A DNA stretch of 64,000 bases, taken from assembly GCA_011525685.1 (NCBI GenBank), contig WYBW01000071.1, positions 1 to 64,000 of the forward strand, in the 5' to 3' direction. Each line of letters begins with the position of its first letter. The stretch's first letter is position 1. Below the pieces are notes generated by a model, which was not told the DNA's origin, searched no databases, and saw only the letters and a list, made by a program, of their open reading frames with translations. Positions 27,088-35,514 of the stretch are shown one piece after another. This DNA is from Verrucomicrobiia bacterium (GTDB lineage Bacteria > Verrucomicrobiota > Verrucomicrobiia > Limisphaerales > JADLHS01). The translations under genes were made by a program, and so were the position numbers.

Positions 27088-27185
27088 ACACCAGCAGCCA
27101 AAACCCCGGCGTCTCTGTCGGCGTGGTGAGCATTCCTCCCACGAGCCGGCAAGAGTGCCGGCGCTTCCAATAAGCACCTGAAATC
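27088..27185 (+). repeat. iolD-iolE junction with GCCGGC hairpin
   Basis: A 98-bp spacer with gccggc aagagt gccggc (about 27137-27154), a short GC hairpin not followed by a T run. It is not a convincing terminator and looks like a further small repeat type. Confidence 0.4.
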
Positions 27186-28100
27186 ATGAACACCTCGACC
27201 CCAATTCGCATCGCCAACGCCCCGTGTTCATGGGGCGTGCTGGAATTCGATCTGCCGGGCAAGGCGCTCGGTTATGCCCAGGTGCTCGACGAGATCCGGG
27301 ACACCGGCTACGACGGCACGGAATTCGGCGACTGGGGCTTCATGCCCACGGATCCATCCGCACTTCGTCGCGAGCTGGACGCGCGCAAGCTGGCGATGGT
27401 GGGCGCGTTCGTGCCGGTCGCCTTTGCCGACCCCGGCGCCCACGCTGCCGGAGCGGAACTCGCCGTGCGCACGGCGAGATTGCTGGCAGCGGTTGAAGGC
27501 CAAGCCCCCTTCATCGTGCTCGCCGACGACAACGGCAGGAATGTCAACCGAACGAAAAGGGCCGGTCGCATCTCCGCCGCTGACAGCTTGACCGACAAGC
27601 AATGGAGAACATTTGCGCAGGGCGTCGAGTTTGTGGCCCGCGCGATAGGTGACCAAGCCGGGCTGCGCAGTGTCTTTCATCATCACGCGGCTGGCTTCGT
27701 TGAGACGGCGGAGGAAGTGTCCAAGTTGCTTGAATTGACCGACCCGAAACTTGTCGGTCTTTGCTTCGACACCGGGCATCTGCGGTTCGGCGGCGGCGAT
27801 CCGTTGACTACGCTGCGTGAGCATCGCGACCGCATCTGGCATGTGCATTTCAAGGATTGCAGCCCGGCGGTTCATCAACGTTCGCGCGCGGAAGGTTGGG
27901 ATTATTTCGAGTCTCTCAAGCATGGTATTTTTTGCGAACTGGGTAAGGGCGACGTTGATTTCGCAGTGGTGATTGAGGAATTGCGCCGCACAAATTACTC
28001 CGGCTGGATCGTGGTTGAACAGGACGTGCTGCCGGGCATGGGCGCGCCCAAGGAGTTTGCGCGGCGGAACCGGGATTATTTGCGGAGGCTGGGACTTTAG
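27186..28100 (+). CDS. iolE: Inosose dehydratase (sugar phosphate isomerase/epimerase fold)
   Basis: Encodes 304 residues. AP-endonuclease-2/xylose-isomerase-like TIM barrel: IANAPCSWGVLEFD at the start, GYDGTEFGDWGFMP, LRSVFHHHAAGFVETAEEV, LVGLCFDTGHLRFGGGDP and HVHFKDCSP, with metal His, Asp and Glu (WIVVEQDVLPG). It dehydrates 2-keto-myo-inositol to the trihydroxycyclohexane dione used by IolD. Position between iolD and iolG strongly supports this role over other isomerases of the fold. Confidence 0.92.
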   Translation: MNTSTPIRIANAPCSWGVLEFDLPGKALGYAQVLDEIRDTGYDGTEFGDWGFMPTDPSALRRELDARKLAMVGAFVPVAFADPGAHAAGAELAVRTARLLAAVEGQAPFIVLADDNGRNVNRTKRAGRISAADSLTDKQWRTFAQGVEFVARAIGDQAGLRSVFHHHAAGFVETAEEVSKLLELTDPKLVGLCFDTGHLRFGGGDPLTTLREHRDRIWHVHFKDCSPAVHQRSRAEGWDYFESLKHGIFCELGKGDVDFAVVIEELRRTNYSGWIVVEQDVLPGMGAPKEFARRNRDYLRRLGL

Positions 28101-28123
28101 CGCGGTAGCGGGATGCACATGCA

Positions 28124-28161
28124 CTCCTCCCTCACCCTTACCCTCTCCCGCTGGGAGAGGG
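28124..28161 (+). repeat. REP-like palindrome, copy 5
   Basis: A cctcaccc head and 9-bp stem ccctctccc / gggagaggg (28141-28149 with 28153-28161) with loop gct, nearly identical to the copy at 1564. It lies in the iolE-iolG junction. Confidence 0.8.
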
Positions 28162-28288
28162 AACAGCCACGCATATCCCGAGACTGCTCCACCGTGCTTG
28201 TCACGCCGACCGATGGCCCGAATTTCTGCCTTCACCTTCCAAAGGCAAAAAGGGCTTTCTATCAAACCGATCAACTCAGGACAATTTA

Positions 28289-29308
28289 ATGGCAAATCAA
28301 ATACTGAATGTCGCTGTCATCGGCTGTGGGCGCATTGGCCGTATTCATGCGGAGAACCTGGCCCTGCGCATCCCTTGTGCCCGATTGGTCGCCACTGCGG
28401 ATGTCACCATAAACGCGGCAAAAGAGGTCGCTGCGCAGCTCCATGTCGCCAGGGCCACCGGTGAATACCGCGAGCTGCTCGCTGACCCCGCGATTGACGC
28501 CGTGGCGATTTGCTCGTCCACAGACACTCACTCACGCATCATCCAAGAGGCGGCAGCGGCGGGAAAGCATATCTTTTGCGAGAAGCCGATTGACTACGAC
28601 CTCACCCGCATCCGCGCCGCTCTAGCTGCGGTTGAAAAAGCCAAGGTGAAGCTCCAAATCGGTTTCAACCGTCGCTTTGATCCGAGTTTTGCGAGGGTCC
28701 GTGAGTTGGTGGCTGCGGGCGCGGTCGGGCAACCGCATGTCATTCGCATCACCAGCCGCGACCCCGGTCCACCGCCTTTGGAATACATCAAGGTCTCCGG
28801 CGGGATATTCCTCGACATGACCATTCATGACTTCGACATGGTGCGCTTTCTTAGCGGCAGCGAGGCGGAGGATGTTTACGCCATCGGTGACGCGCTGGTT
28901 GATCCGGCCATCCGCGATGCTGGCGATGTGGACACCGCCGTCGTGACGATGCGGCTCAAGAACGGTGCGCTGGCGACGATTGATAACAGCCGGAAGGCGG
29001 TCTATGGCTATGATCAGCGCGTGGAAGTGTTCGGCTCAAAAGGATCGGTCGCGGCGGGCAATCGCACACCGGACGCGCACGTGCTTTCCGATGCAGCGGG
29101 CGTGCATGAAGCCAGGCCCTTGCACTTCTTCCTCGAACGTTACGCCGAGGCTTATGTGATCGAGATCCGGGCCTTTGTGGAAGCGGTGTTGAAGGACCAG
29201 CCGCCGCCGGCGTCGGGTCTGGACGGCCTGCAACCTGTCATCATGGGACTGGCGGCGACGAGGTCCTTGCGCGAGGGCCGGCCCGTCAAGTTGGCCGAAG
29301 TGGCGTAG
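28289..29308 (+). CDS. iolG: Inositol 2-dehydrogenase
   Basis: Encodes 339 residues. Gfo/Idh/MocA family: NAD-binding VAVIGCGRIGRIHAENLA, EKPIDYDLTRI (catalytic-region Lys), and GGIFLDMTIHDFDMVRFL with the Asp-x3-His pair of inositol dehydrogenases. It oxidises myo-inositol to 2-keto-myo-inositol with NAD, the first step of the pathway encoded by this operon. There is no signal peptide, in contrast to the Tat-dependent relative at 4855. The downstream PAP2 gene is convergent, 23 nt away. Confidence 0.93.
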   Translation: MANQILNVAVIGCGRIGRIHAENLALRIPCARLVATADVTINAAKEVAAQLHVARATGEYRELLADPAIDAVAICSSTDTHSRIIQEAAAAGKHIFCEKPIDYDLTRIRAALAAVEKAKVKLQIGFNRRFDPSFARVRELVAAGAVGQPHVIRITSRDPGPPPLEYIKVSGGIFLDMTIHDFDMVRFLSGSEAEDVYAIGDALVDPAIRDAGDVDTAVVTMRLKNGALATIDNSRKAVYGYDQRVEVFGSKGSVAAGNRTPDAHVLSDAAGVHEARPLHFFLERYAEAYVIEIRAFVEAVLKDQPPPASGLDGLQPVIMGLAATRSLREGRPVKLAEVA

Positions 29309-29331
29309 CGCAATACCGCTCCATCTTCCGG

Positions 29332-30303
29332 TCAAACTGACTCCACGGTCGAAACCGGCTTGGGCGAGGAGACCTCTGCGCCATTCGCCTGCTTCAGCAA
29401 CCGTTGGAAGCGGAAATAAAGCCAATTGCCCAGCGGGATGAGCAACGCCGCGGTCACGACGCCCGCCGCAACGTCCACCGCGTAATGATAACGGCAATAA
29501 ACGGTGGACAGGCTCAACAACACCACCATGAGGAGGTGAAGGACGCGAATCCGCGGCAGATAGCGGAAGGAGAAATACAGGGTGACAATGGCCACCGCGA
29601 CATGGCTGCTGGGGAAGGCCGCGCCCGAGGCTTCAAAGTGTTCGTAAATCCAATCCATGAGCCGGAAGAACGGCCCGGCCTGCACGGCGGAGGGATACTC
29701 CGGCAAGACTGCCGGCTGCGCTTGCGCCGGCAGCTCGTAACCGTTCACCGCGCGGAAGAAAATGCGCGGTCCGGTGACGGGCGTGAAAATGTAGATCAGA
29801 TAACAGACATAGAAGACGAAGCACACGATGGACAAGTAATGAAAAAACTGCCGCCGGTCGCGAAGGAACAGGGCCAGGCCGACCCCGACGATCATCACGT
29901 AATAGGAAAAGTACGCGGCATAAAACATCTCGCTCACCGGCCAGTAGGGCAGGTGTTCCATGAAAGTGAGGCTGGGTTGACCTCCGAACAGCCTTTCGTC
30001 CCAATGAATGAACACCGGATCAAGGAAGCCAGAGACGAAAATCTGGTTCAGTTCCCCGGTTTCACGATAAAAGCCGATGAACATCGGCACGGGATAAAAG
30101 TGTCGAAGGAAATCCAGCAGGCGGTTCGCCGGCCACCGGACGTGGAGCAGTATCAGAAGATGAACCAAAGCAAGTCCGGCGACGTGCGCCACCACCAGCC
30201 AGGGCCACTGCGCCACCGCCTCGCCGTGAAAGATGAGGATCAGCAGGCCGACCATCGCCAGGTAGCCCTGAGTCGCGAAATCAATGAACGTGTAATGTTT
30301 CAC
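29332..30303 (-). CDS. PAP2-family membrane phosphatase / Aur1-like inositolphosphotransferase type
   Basis: Encodes 323 residues from a GTG at 30303; an upstream frame covers the ligase gene and is not credible. Six or more membrane segments are visible (YLAMVGLLILIFHG, LVVAHVAGLALVHLLILL, MFYAAYFSYYVMIVGVGLALF, YLSIVCFVFYVCYLIYIF and others). PAP2 catalytic boxes are AAFPSSHVAVAIV and YCRYHYAVDVAAGVV. The long N-terminal part and the TGPRIFF segment resemble the Aur1/Ipt1-like branch, which transfers phosphoinositol in eukaryotes, but substrate cannot be told. 10 nt after the ligase gene, so co-transcribed with it and holB. Confidence 0.75.
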   Translation of the reverse strand: MKHYTFIDFATQGYLAMVGLLILIFHGEAVAQWPWLVVAHVAGLALVHLLILLHVRWPANRLLDFLRHFYPVPMFIGFYRETGELNQIFVSGFLDPVFIHWDERLFGGQPSLTFMEHLPYWPVSEMFYAAYFSYYVMIVGVGLALFLRDRRQFFHYLSIVCFVFYVCYLIYIFTPVTGPRIFFRAVNGYELPAQAQPAVLPEYPSAVQAGPFFRLMDWIYEHFEASGAAFPSSHVAVAIVTLYFSFRYLPRIRVLHLLMVVLLSLSTVYCRYHYAVDVAAGVVTAALLIPLGNWLYFRFQRLLKQANGAEVSSPKPVSTVESV

Positions 30304-30313
30304 CCGCAGTGAC

Positions 30314-31663
30314 TCAGTGTGGCGACAGCCGGCCCGCCTTTGTTTGCAGCAACCAGCCCGCGAAGGCAAAGGCGGGCCACGCCAGAGCCGGAATGTACAA
30401 CCCGAACTCCAGAAAACTTTGAAGCGCCCATCCCAGCAGTCCCAGCCAGACCAGAAACCCGATGCGGCTGTCCTGGTCCTTCGGCTTGTCGTACCCGCGC
30501 CACAACACACTCAAAACAAACGCGAGATACACCGCGCCGGCGGCGAAGCCGGAGTCGGATGCCTGTTGCAGGTAGTCGTTATGGGTCAGGCGGGACATTT
30601 CCGATTCGGGCTTCTTGATCGCTTGATACGCAGTTCCGAAAGTGCCCGGTCCGGTGCCGAAAAGCGGATTGGCCGCCGCCGTTTGCATCGCCGCGCGCCA
30701 GTAATCGAACCGCGCCACCACGCTGGTCGCGCCTCGCTCGAAGAAAGCGGCATACCTGACCAGGAAGCCCGTGAGGCCGCCGATCAGGACCAAGGCGACA
30801 ATCACCGCCTTGACACGATTGGGAATCGGCAGATGCAGCAGGAACACCAGTCCGAGCAGCAGCGCCAGCAACCACCCGCCCTTGGAGCCGGACCAATAGA
30901 GGCAGGCGGATGCTCCGATGGCCAGCAGGCCCATGAGCAACCCGCGCGCTCCCGGCGTCAGCCGCCGGTCGGATTGCCAGATCAACCCTAGCGAAACCGG
31001 CAGCAGCAGCAGGATCACTCCCGCCAGCGCGTTGGGATAAAACAGGGTCGAAAAGATGCGATCGCTGGAAATTCGCTTCAGGTATTCCGGCGGCACGGCT
31101 GGCAGATCGGGATAAATGTAGGCGAAGAAGTAACGGCGCGTTTGCTCGAGTCCGCCGAAGTGCTGCTCAAATCCGACGGCAATCACCAAGACAAGAGCGC
31201 ACACGATCGGAATCCAAAAGGAAGCCCGCTGCCGCTGAGCATCCAGGCAGCAACATCCCAGGTAGAAGCAGGCGACACAGGCGGTAAAATGTTTCAGGGT
31301 TTGGCGGGTGAGTTCCGCATCCACGGTCCGGCTCGCGGCGACAAACTGCCAGCCCAACCAGACCAGTGGCAACGCCAGCAGCCAGCGGGGGATGGCCGAA
31401 GGCCGACGCGCCACCATCAGGCCAACCAGTGCCGTCACACCCAGCAGCCAGTAGCCGACCTTCAAAGGCCAGGCGATGAGAATCCACTCCGTCAGGTCGG
31501 CGGGCCGGGTGACAAATTTGGCCATGATGGGTGGATTGCCCAGCTTCAACACCGCCAGGCCCAGCACGACTCCAAACACGCCGGGAAACAGCCATGCGGG
31601 CAGAACATTCCGAACCGGATGGGCTGGTTGGGGCGCGGCTGCCTTCGGTGCGGAGGATTTCAA
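30314..31663 (-). CDS. O-antigen ligase family (Wzy_C) membrane protein
   Basis: Encodes 449 residues with about 11-12 hydrophobic segments. The family landmark is the large periplasmic loop with DYWRAAMQTAAANPLFGTGPGTF and SRLTHNDYLQQASDSG, which carries the conserved His used by WaaL/Wzy-type enzymes. Members ligate O-antigen to lipid A core, polymerise O-units or glycosylate proteins; which one applies is unclear. It starts 6 nt after holB ends, so it is in the same transcript. Inner membrane. Confidence 0.85.
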   Translation of the reverse strand: MKSSAPKAAAPQPAHPVRNVLPAWLFPGVFGVVLGLAVLKLGNPPIMAKFVTRPADLTEWILIAWPLKVGYWLLGVTALVGLMVARRPSAIPRWLLALPLVWLGWQFVAASRTVDAELTRQTLKHFTACVACFYLGCCCLDAQRQRASFWIPIVCALVLVIAVGFEQHFGGLEQTRRYFFAYIYPDLPAVPPEYLKRISSDRIFSTLFYPNALAGVILLLLPVSLGLIWQSDRRLTPGARGLLMGLLAIGASACLYWSGSKGGWLLALLLGLVFLLHLPIPNRVKAVIVALVLIGGLTGFLVRYAAFFERGATSVVARFDYWRAAMQTAAANPLFGTGPGTFGTAYQAIKKPESEMSRLTHNDYLQQASDSGFAAGAVYLAFVLSVLWRGYDKPKDQDSRIGFLVWLGLLGWALQSFLEFGLYIPALAWPAFAFAGWLLQTKAGRLSPH

Positions 31664-31669
31664 GCGTGG

Positions 31670-32695
31670 CTACAGGTGAAGTTTCAACAACCCGACTTCC
31701 AGCGCCAGGGCTTCTTGCACGTTGGTGTGCAGCAGTCGTTGGGTCTGCTCAAGAACGTGCAGATTCTCCAAGGCCTGCTTGCAGGTGATCCGGCCCGCCA
31801 CGCGCTCGGCCCCGGCCACTCGCGGAAATCTGAGCAATTCGCGTCCGGTCGCCAAGGTGAGCAGCCAGATGTCGCGCAACCACCATTCCAAAGCCAGCAG
31901 AACTCCCCCGCGTTGCCAGCGGTATTCCGCCTCGATGGCCGCCTTCAACTCGTCCTCCCATTTTTCCCGCAAATCCTTGTCCACGTCCTCGTGACGTTCC
32001 AGCGGCGAGCGCGCGGTCAGCGACTGCTCCACCTGGGAACGGATATCGCCCAGCTTCCTGGCCAGCAAGTCCAGCAGACGATAGCGGCCCAACAGGCTTT
32101 TCTGTTCGGCGGCGGCCAGTTCGCTGAACTGGGCGAGCCAGCCCACCAAGGCATCCTCGAATTTGCCCGCGCCCTCTCCGGCAAAGTTCAGGCGCAGGCA
32201 GCGCGACAGAATGGTTTCCAACAGTCGTTGCGGCTCCGTGCTGAGGAGGATCAAGACCGACCTGGCCGGCGGTTCCTCCAGTGTCTTGAGGAACGCGTTG
32301 GCCGCGTTCACGTTCAGCCGGTCCGCTGCCACGATGATGGCCACCTTATAGTCGGCCTCGGTGGGCTTGAGGTTGATCTCCTGCATCAGCTCGCGCATCT
32401 GTTCAATCAAGATCACGCGCGACTTGGACTCCGGCCGCACCCAATGGACATCCACGTGATTCCCATGCTCGATTTTCCGGCAGTTCAGACAGGCGCCGCA
32501 GCAGTCAATGGCCGCGCCGCCGGCTCGAACCGGCTGCTGGCAGTTCAAGGTCCGGGCGAGGGTGAGTGCCAGTTCCTCCAGCCGGTCGAGTTGGTCGCCG
32601 GTAAACAAATAGGCGTGGGCCAGCCGTCCGCGCTCCAACGAACGTTGCAGCAACTGGACGCTTTGTTCCCGATCCGCAAAATCTTTGAAAGCCAT
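31670..32695 (-). CDS. holB: DNA polymerase III delta' subunit
   Basis: Encodes 341 residues from MAFKDFADREQSV (gggaag lies just upstream); ATGs 12 and 39 nt further upstream are alternatives. Clamp-loader AAA fold with Zn-binding cysteines (CCGACLNC), AANAFLKTLEEPP and LLSTEPQRLLETILSRC (SRC motif). The P-loop position reads LFTGDQLDRLEELA and has lost GxGK, consistent with the non-ATPase delta' rather than the DnaX subunit. First gene of a minus-strand operon with the ligase and PAP2 genes. Confidence 0.9.
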   Translation of the reverse strand: MAFKDFADREQSVQLLQRSLERGRLAHAYLFTGDQLDRLEELALTLARTLNCQQPVRAGGAAIDCCGACLNCRKIEHGNHVDVHWVRPESKSRVILIEQMRELMQEINLKPTEADYKVAIIVAADRLNVNAANAFLKTLEEPPARSVLILLSTEPQRLLETILSRCLRLNFAGEGAGKFEDALVGWLAQFSELAAAEQKSLLGRYRLLDLLARKLGDIRSQVEQSLTARSPLERHEDVDKDLREKWEDELKAAIEAEYRWQRGGVLLALEWWLRDIWLLTLATGRELLRFPRVAGAERVAGRITCKQALENLHVLEQTQRLLHTNVQEALALEVGLLKLHL

Positions 32696-33296
32696 CTTCC
32701 CGGACATGGTTGCTGATGCCCGCCTGCCAAACAACAGATTTCAAGTCACTTCCATCTCACCGACCGGATTGCCACAAGGCGGGCGCCCCGTCACAACGCA
32801 CCCACCTTGATCCGACCGTACCGCCTCCCCGTCAGCGTGCCGCCCGCCCGGCATGACTGAGTTTCCCTGATTGTAACGCGGCTGCGCTTGGTTTGTCACA
32901 AGGTCCGGGCAGGATGCCGCCGCGAACCAAGCCATTGGCCGATGAAACCAACGACTGCCTCGACGCAAACCGCAGAATGGTTTCGCGGCCTGATGGGGTT
33001 CGCGCAATCCCCGCGGCGGAGGAACGCCCGACCCGCAATCTTCCCGCTCCGCCCACTGCGGCCGCATCCGTGGCGGCCCGACTCTCCGCCACGGATGCCG
33101 GCTCACCCCCGCAAGCCCCGACGCTGTCCGGCAATGCTGTAGCGTTGACTTCGCATCCGCCAGATTGCGGGGTGACTGCTCCTCTTATCCTGCGGGCCAG
33201 CCTGTGGCAAATGTAACAATTTAGGGCTTGTCGGCGCTTCGCCAGCCCACAAGCATCCATTGACTCGATGAATTCGAGGGTGCCACCTTCACGAAC
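32696..33296. other. Intergenic region, no gene seen
   Basis: About 600 GC-rich bases between the divergent holB and histone-like genes. Short open frames exist on both strands but none has family-like composition or a credible start. No strong palindrome or terminator was found. Confidence 0.5.
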
Positions 33297-33707
33297 ATGA
33301 AAACCAAAACCCCGCAAAAATCTGAATCGGCAGACGCCCGACGCATCCGTCTGTCCACAGCCGCGCAGCAGGCCTGCCGGAAAGCCGACTTGACCCGCAA
33401 ACAGGCCGAATTGGCCAAGTCCCGGCTCAAGGCCGCCCGTCGCACCTACAAGTTGCTCAAGAAGGCCGCGAAGAAATCGGCCAAGAAAGCCGAACGTTGC
33501 GAGGAGGAATTGAAGGCATACTTGAAATCGCTCAAGCGTGCCGCCAGACGAAAACCCGCCAAGCTCAAAGCCAACCCCGCCCGACGGACTGCGCCAAAGA
33601 AAGCCGTGCGCCGGCCAGTGGCGAAAGCGGTCGCTCCTGCAGTGCCCGCGGCTGTTCCGCTTGTTCCTGCCGCGCCGGGAGCCAGCCCGGTCGGTCCACA
33701 GCTCTGA
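33297..33707 (+). CDS. Lysine-rich histone H1-like protein
   Basis: Encodes 136 residues. Residues 1-90 are strongly basic and helical (AELAKSRLKAARRTYKLLKKA, AKKSAKKAERCEEELKAYL). The C-terminal tail alternates Lys/Arg with Ala/Pro (KPAKLKANPARRTAPKKAV), ending in Pro/Val/Ala. Composition matches bacterial H1-like DNA-binding proteins (Hc1/AlgP style). It likely binds DNA non-specifically; low-complexity sequence makes homology weak. About 145 nt before the response regulator on the same strand. Confidence 0.65.
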   Translation: MKTKTPQKSESADARRIRLSTAAQQACRKADLTRKQAELAKSRLKAARRTYKLLKKAAKKSAKKAERCEEELKAYLKSLKRAARRKPAKLKANPARRTAPKKAVRRPVAKAVAPAVPAAVPLVPAAPGASPVGPQL

Positions 33708-33853
33708 GATTCGCTTTCGACCGCATTTCCGGCGAAGTGCCCGGCCTGTTCCTGCTCCCGGCGACGGCCTCACTTCCGGTGCGACGCTGAATTGTCGCAC
33801 AAGCTTCACGCCGCTGTCATTGCCCTGCCTTGGACGTGTCGTAGAAAGCAGGC

Positions 33854-34273
33854 ATGGCGAAATTGATTTTGGTGGTGGATGACGAGGCGGATTTTTCCGA
33901 ACTGCTCCAATTCTGGTTGCGCAACCGGGATTACGAAGTGGTCGCGGCAGGGACGGGCACTGAAGCCTTGGAACAGGCCCGACGCCGCCTCCCCGACGCG
34001 ATTCTGGTGGACCTGCTGCTGCCAGACCTGGACGGACTGACCTTGTGCGAGATTTTCCGGCGACATCACGCCACCCGCCATGCGCCGGTCATCATGATCA
34101 GCGCGGTGTCCACGGATGTGACCCGCTACTCGGCCAAGATTGCGGGGGCGGCGGCCTTCCTCGGCAAGCCGTTGGACTTTGAACAATTGCGGTCGCTCCT
34201 CGAACTGCTCCTCCCGCCGGCTCCCGCCAGACCTGCGCCCGCCTCTGCTCCGGAGAGTATCACAGAATCGTAA
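33854..34273 (+). CDS. Single-domain response regulator
   Basis: Encodes 139 residues. Receiver fold with acidic pair in VVDDEADF (Asp9, Asp10), phosphoacceptor Asp53 in ILVDLLLPDLDG, Ser in MISAVS and Lys105 in FLGKPLDF. The tail is Pro/Ala rich and there is no output domain, so it signals by protein contact. The partner kinase is not in the window. PhoU follows, which hints at a phosphate-related circuit, but the 400-nt gap makes that weak. Confidence 0.88.
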   Translation: MAKLILVVDDEADFSELLQFWLRNRDYEVVAAGTGTEALEQARRRLPDAILVDLLLPDLDGLTLCEIFRRHHATRHAPVIMISAVSTDVTRYSAKIAGAAAFLGKPLDFEQLRSLLELLLPPAPARPAPASAPESITES

Positions 34274-34685
34274 CGTGCCCGTCATTGACCTGACACCGGT
34301 GGCAGCCACATTGCCTCACAGAGCCCATGCAAACCACTCTGCAACAAGGTGCGTTGGAGGTGACGAAGCTGGCGGAGCTTGAGGTTCGAGCCGGCACGGA
34401 GGCCTTCACCACCCCGATTCGCCATTTCGTGCGCCGCAGGCTGCCGAGCGCGCCGGGTCGGTATTTGATGCTCCTGCGTCAGCGGCACCACGCCCGCAAC
34501 CACCGTCCCTGGCGGTGGGGACGTGCCCTCGAGGAAGTGTGACCCATCTTCTCCATCTGCTGTTTCTCGACGAGTGGGCGGCCGCCACTCCGTCGCCCCG
34601 GCTGGCGACCGAGATTCCCGCTGGCGCAACATCGCAAAAACTCGTTGCACCAGGCGGACTTAACGGGGAAAGTTCGGAACGAACC
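34274..34685. other. Intergenic region upstream of phoU
   Basis: About 410 bases. A 71-codon plus-strand frame at 34327-34542 has an ATG but no ribosome-binding site or recognisable similarity; I do not call it. No obvious Pho box. Confidence 0.4.
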
Positions 34686-35375
34686 GTGACATCCTTGGGA
34701 CGAACCTTCAATCATGAGCTGGGTGAACTCCAAGCGCGCTTGTTGACCATGGCCAGCCACGCCGAGCGCGCGGTCAACGATGCCGTGCGCGCCCTGGTGA
34801 ATCGCGATTACGATCTGGCCGTCCGGACCAACGAAAACGACCGCGTTTTGGACCGGCTCGAGGTGGAAATTGATGAATTGGCCATCAACCTGTTGACCCG
34901 CACCCCGCCGGCGGGCGGCGTGCGGCAGGTGGCGGTGGCCATGAAGATTTCCCAAAACCTTGAACGCATCGGGGACGAAGCCGCCAAGGTGGCCAAGCGC
35001 ACACGCGATCTCTGTCAGGAACCTCCCCTCAAGGTGCAGGTGGACCTGCCCCGGATGGCGCAACTCACCCTCGACATGCTCAAGCGCGCGCTGGACTCAT
35101 TCGTTCATCGGGACTCCGCGGCGGCGCGGAAGATCATCCCTGGCGACAAGGAGGTGGACCTGCTCAACAAGGAAATCACCCGCGACCTGGTGCGCTACAT
35201 GACCGCACACAAGGAGGCCATTCCCGGCTGCTTGAATCTCATGATTGTCTCGAAATGCCTGGAACGCATCTCCGACCACGCCACCAACGTGGCGGAGGAA
35301 GTCGTTTACCTCTGCGAAGCGCAGGACATCCGGCACTCGCGCGATCCACGGCCGCCTGCGGCCAAGCCCTCTTGA
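34686..35375 (+). CDS. phoU: Phosphate transport regulator PhoU
   Basis: Encodes 229 residues from a GTG at 34686 (VTSLGRTFNHELGELQARLL); the frame is open for 57 more codons upstream but without PhoU similarity. Two three-helix PhoU repeats are visible, each with its metal-binding motif: QNLERIGDEAAKVAKR and KCLERISDHATNVAEEVVYL (E-R-I-x-D pattern). PhoU restrains PhoR/PhoB signalling and Pst uptake when phosphate is plentiful. No pst or pho genes are adjacent in the window. Confidence 0.92.
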   Translation: MTSLGRTFNHELGELQARLLTMASHAERAVNDAVRALVNRDYDLAVRTNENDRVLDRLEVEIDELAINLLTRTPPAGGVRQVAVAMKISQNLERIGDEAAKVAKRTRDLCQEPPLKVQVDLPRMAQLTLDMLKRALDSFVHRDSAAARKIIPGDKEVDLLNKEITRDLVRYMTAHKEAIPGCLNLMIVSKCLERISDHATNVAEEVVYLCEAQDIRHSRDPRPPAAKPS

Positions 35376-35514
35376 TCCACGCCATCGCGGCGAGACGGAC
35401 CTGTGGCTTCTTCCGCATCTCGCCCGTGCGCGGCACGAATCCTTCTCGGAATGTTGACGAGCGAAAAAAGGCGTTGCCCTCGGCACGGATTCATTGCATC
35501 ACAAGGATCAACCA

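Noticed and set aside
27137-27154. Rho-independent terminator between iolD and iolE
   Set aside because: The GC hairpin is not followed by a T run and the downstream gene is clearly part of the same pathway.
25162-27177. A 671-codon open frame antisense to iolD
   Set aside because: It mirrors a strongly conserved ThDP enzyme and has no recognisable motifs; long antisense frames are expected at this GC content. The same applies to the antisense frames at 4624-6210, 6802-8259 and 31142-32716.
34327-34542. 71-codon frame before phoU
   Set aside because: No ribosome-binding site, no similarity, composition like other shadow frames.
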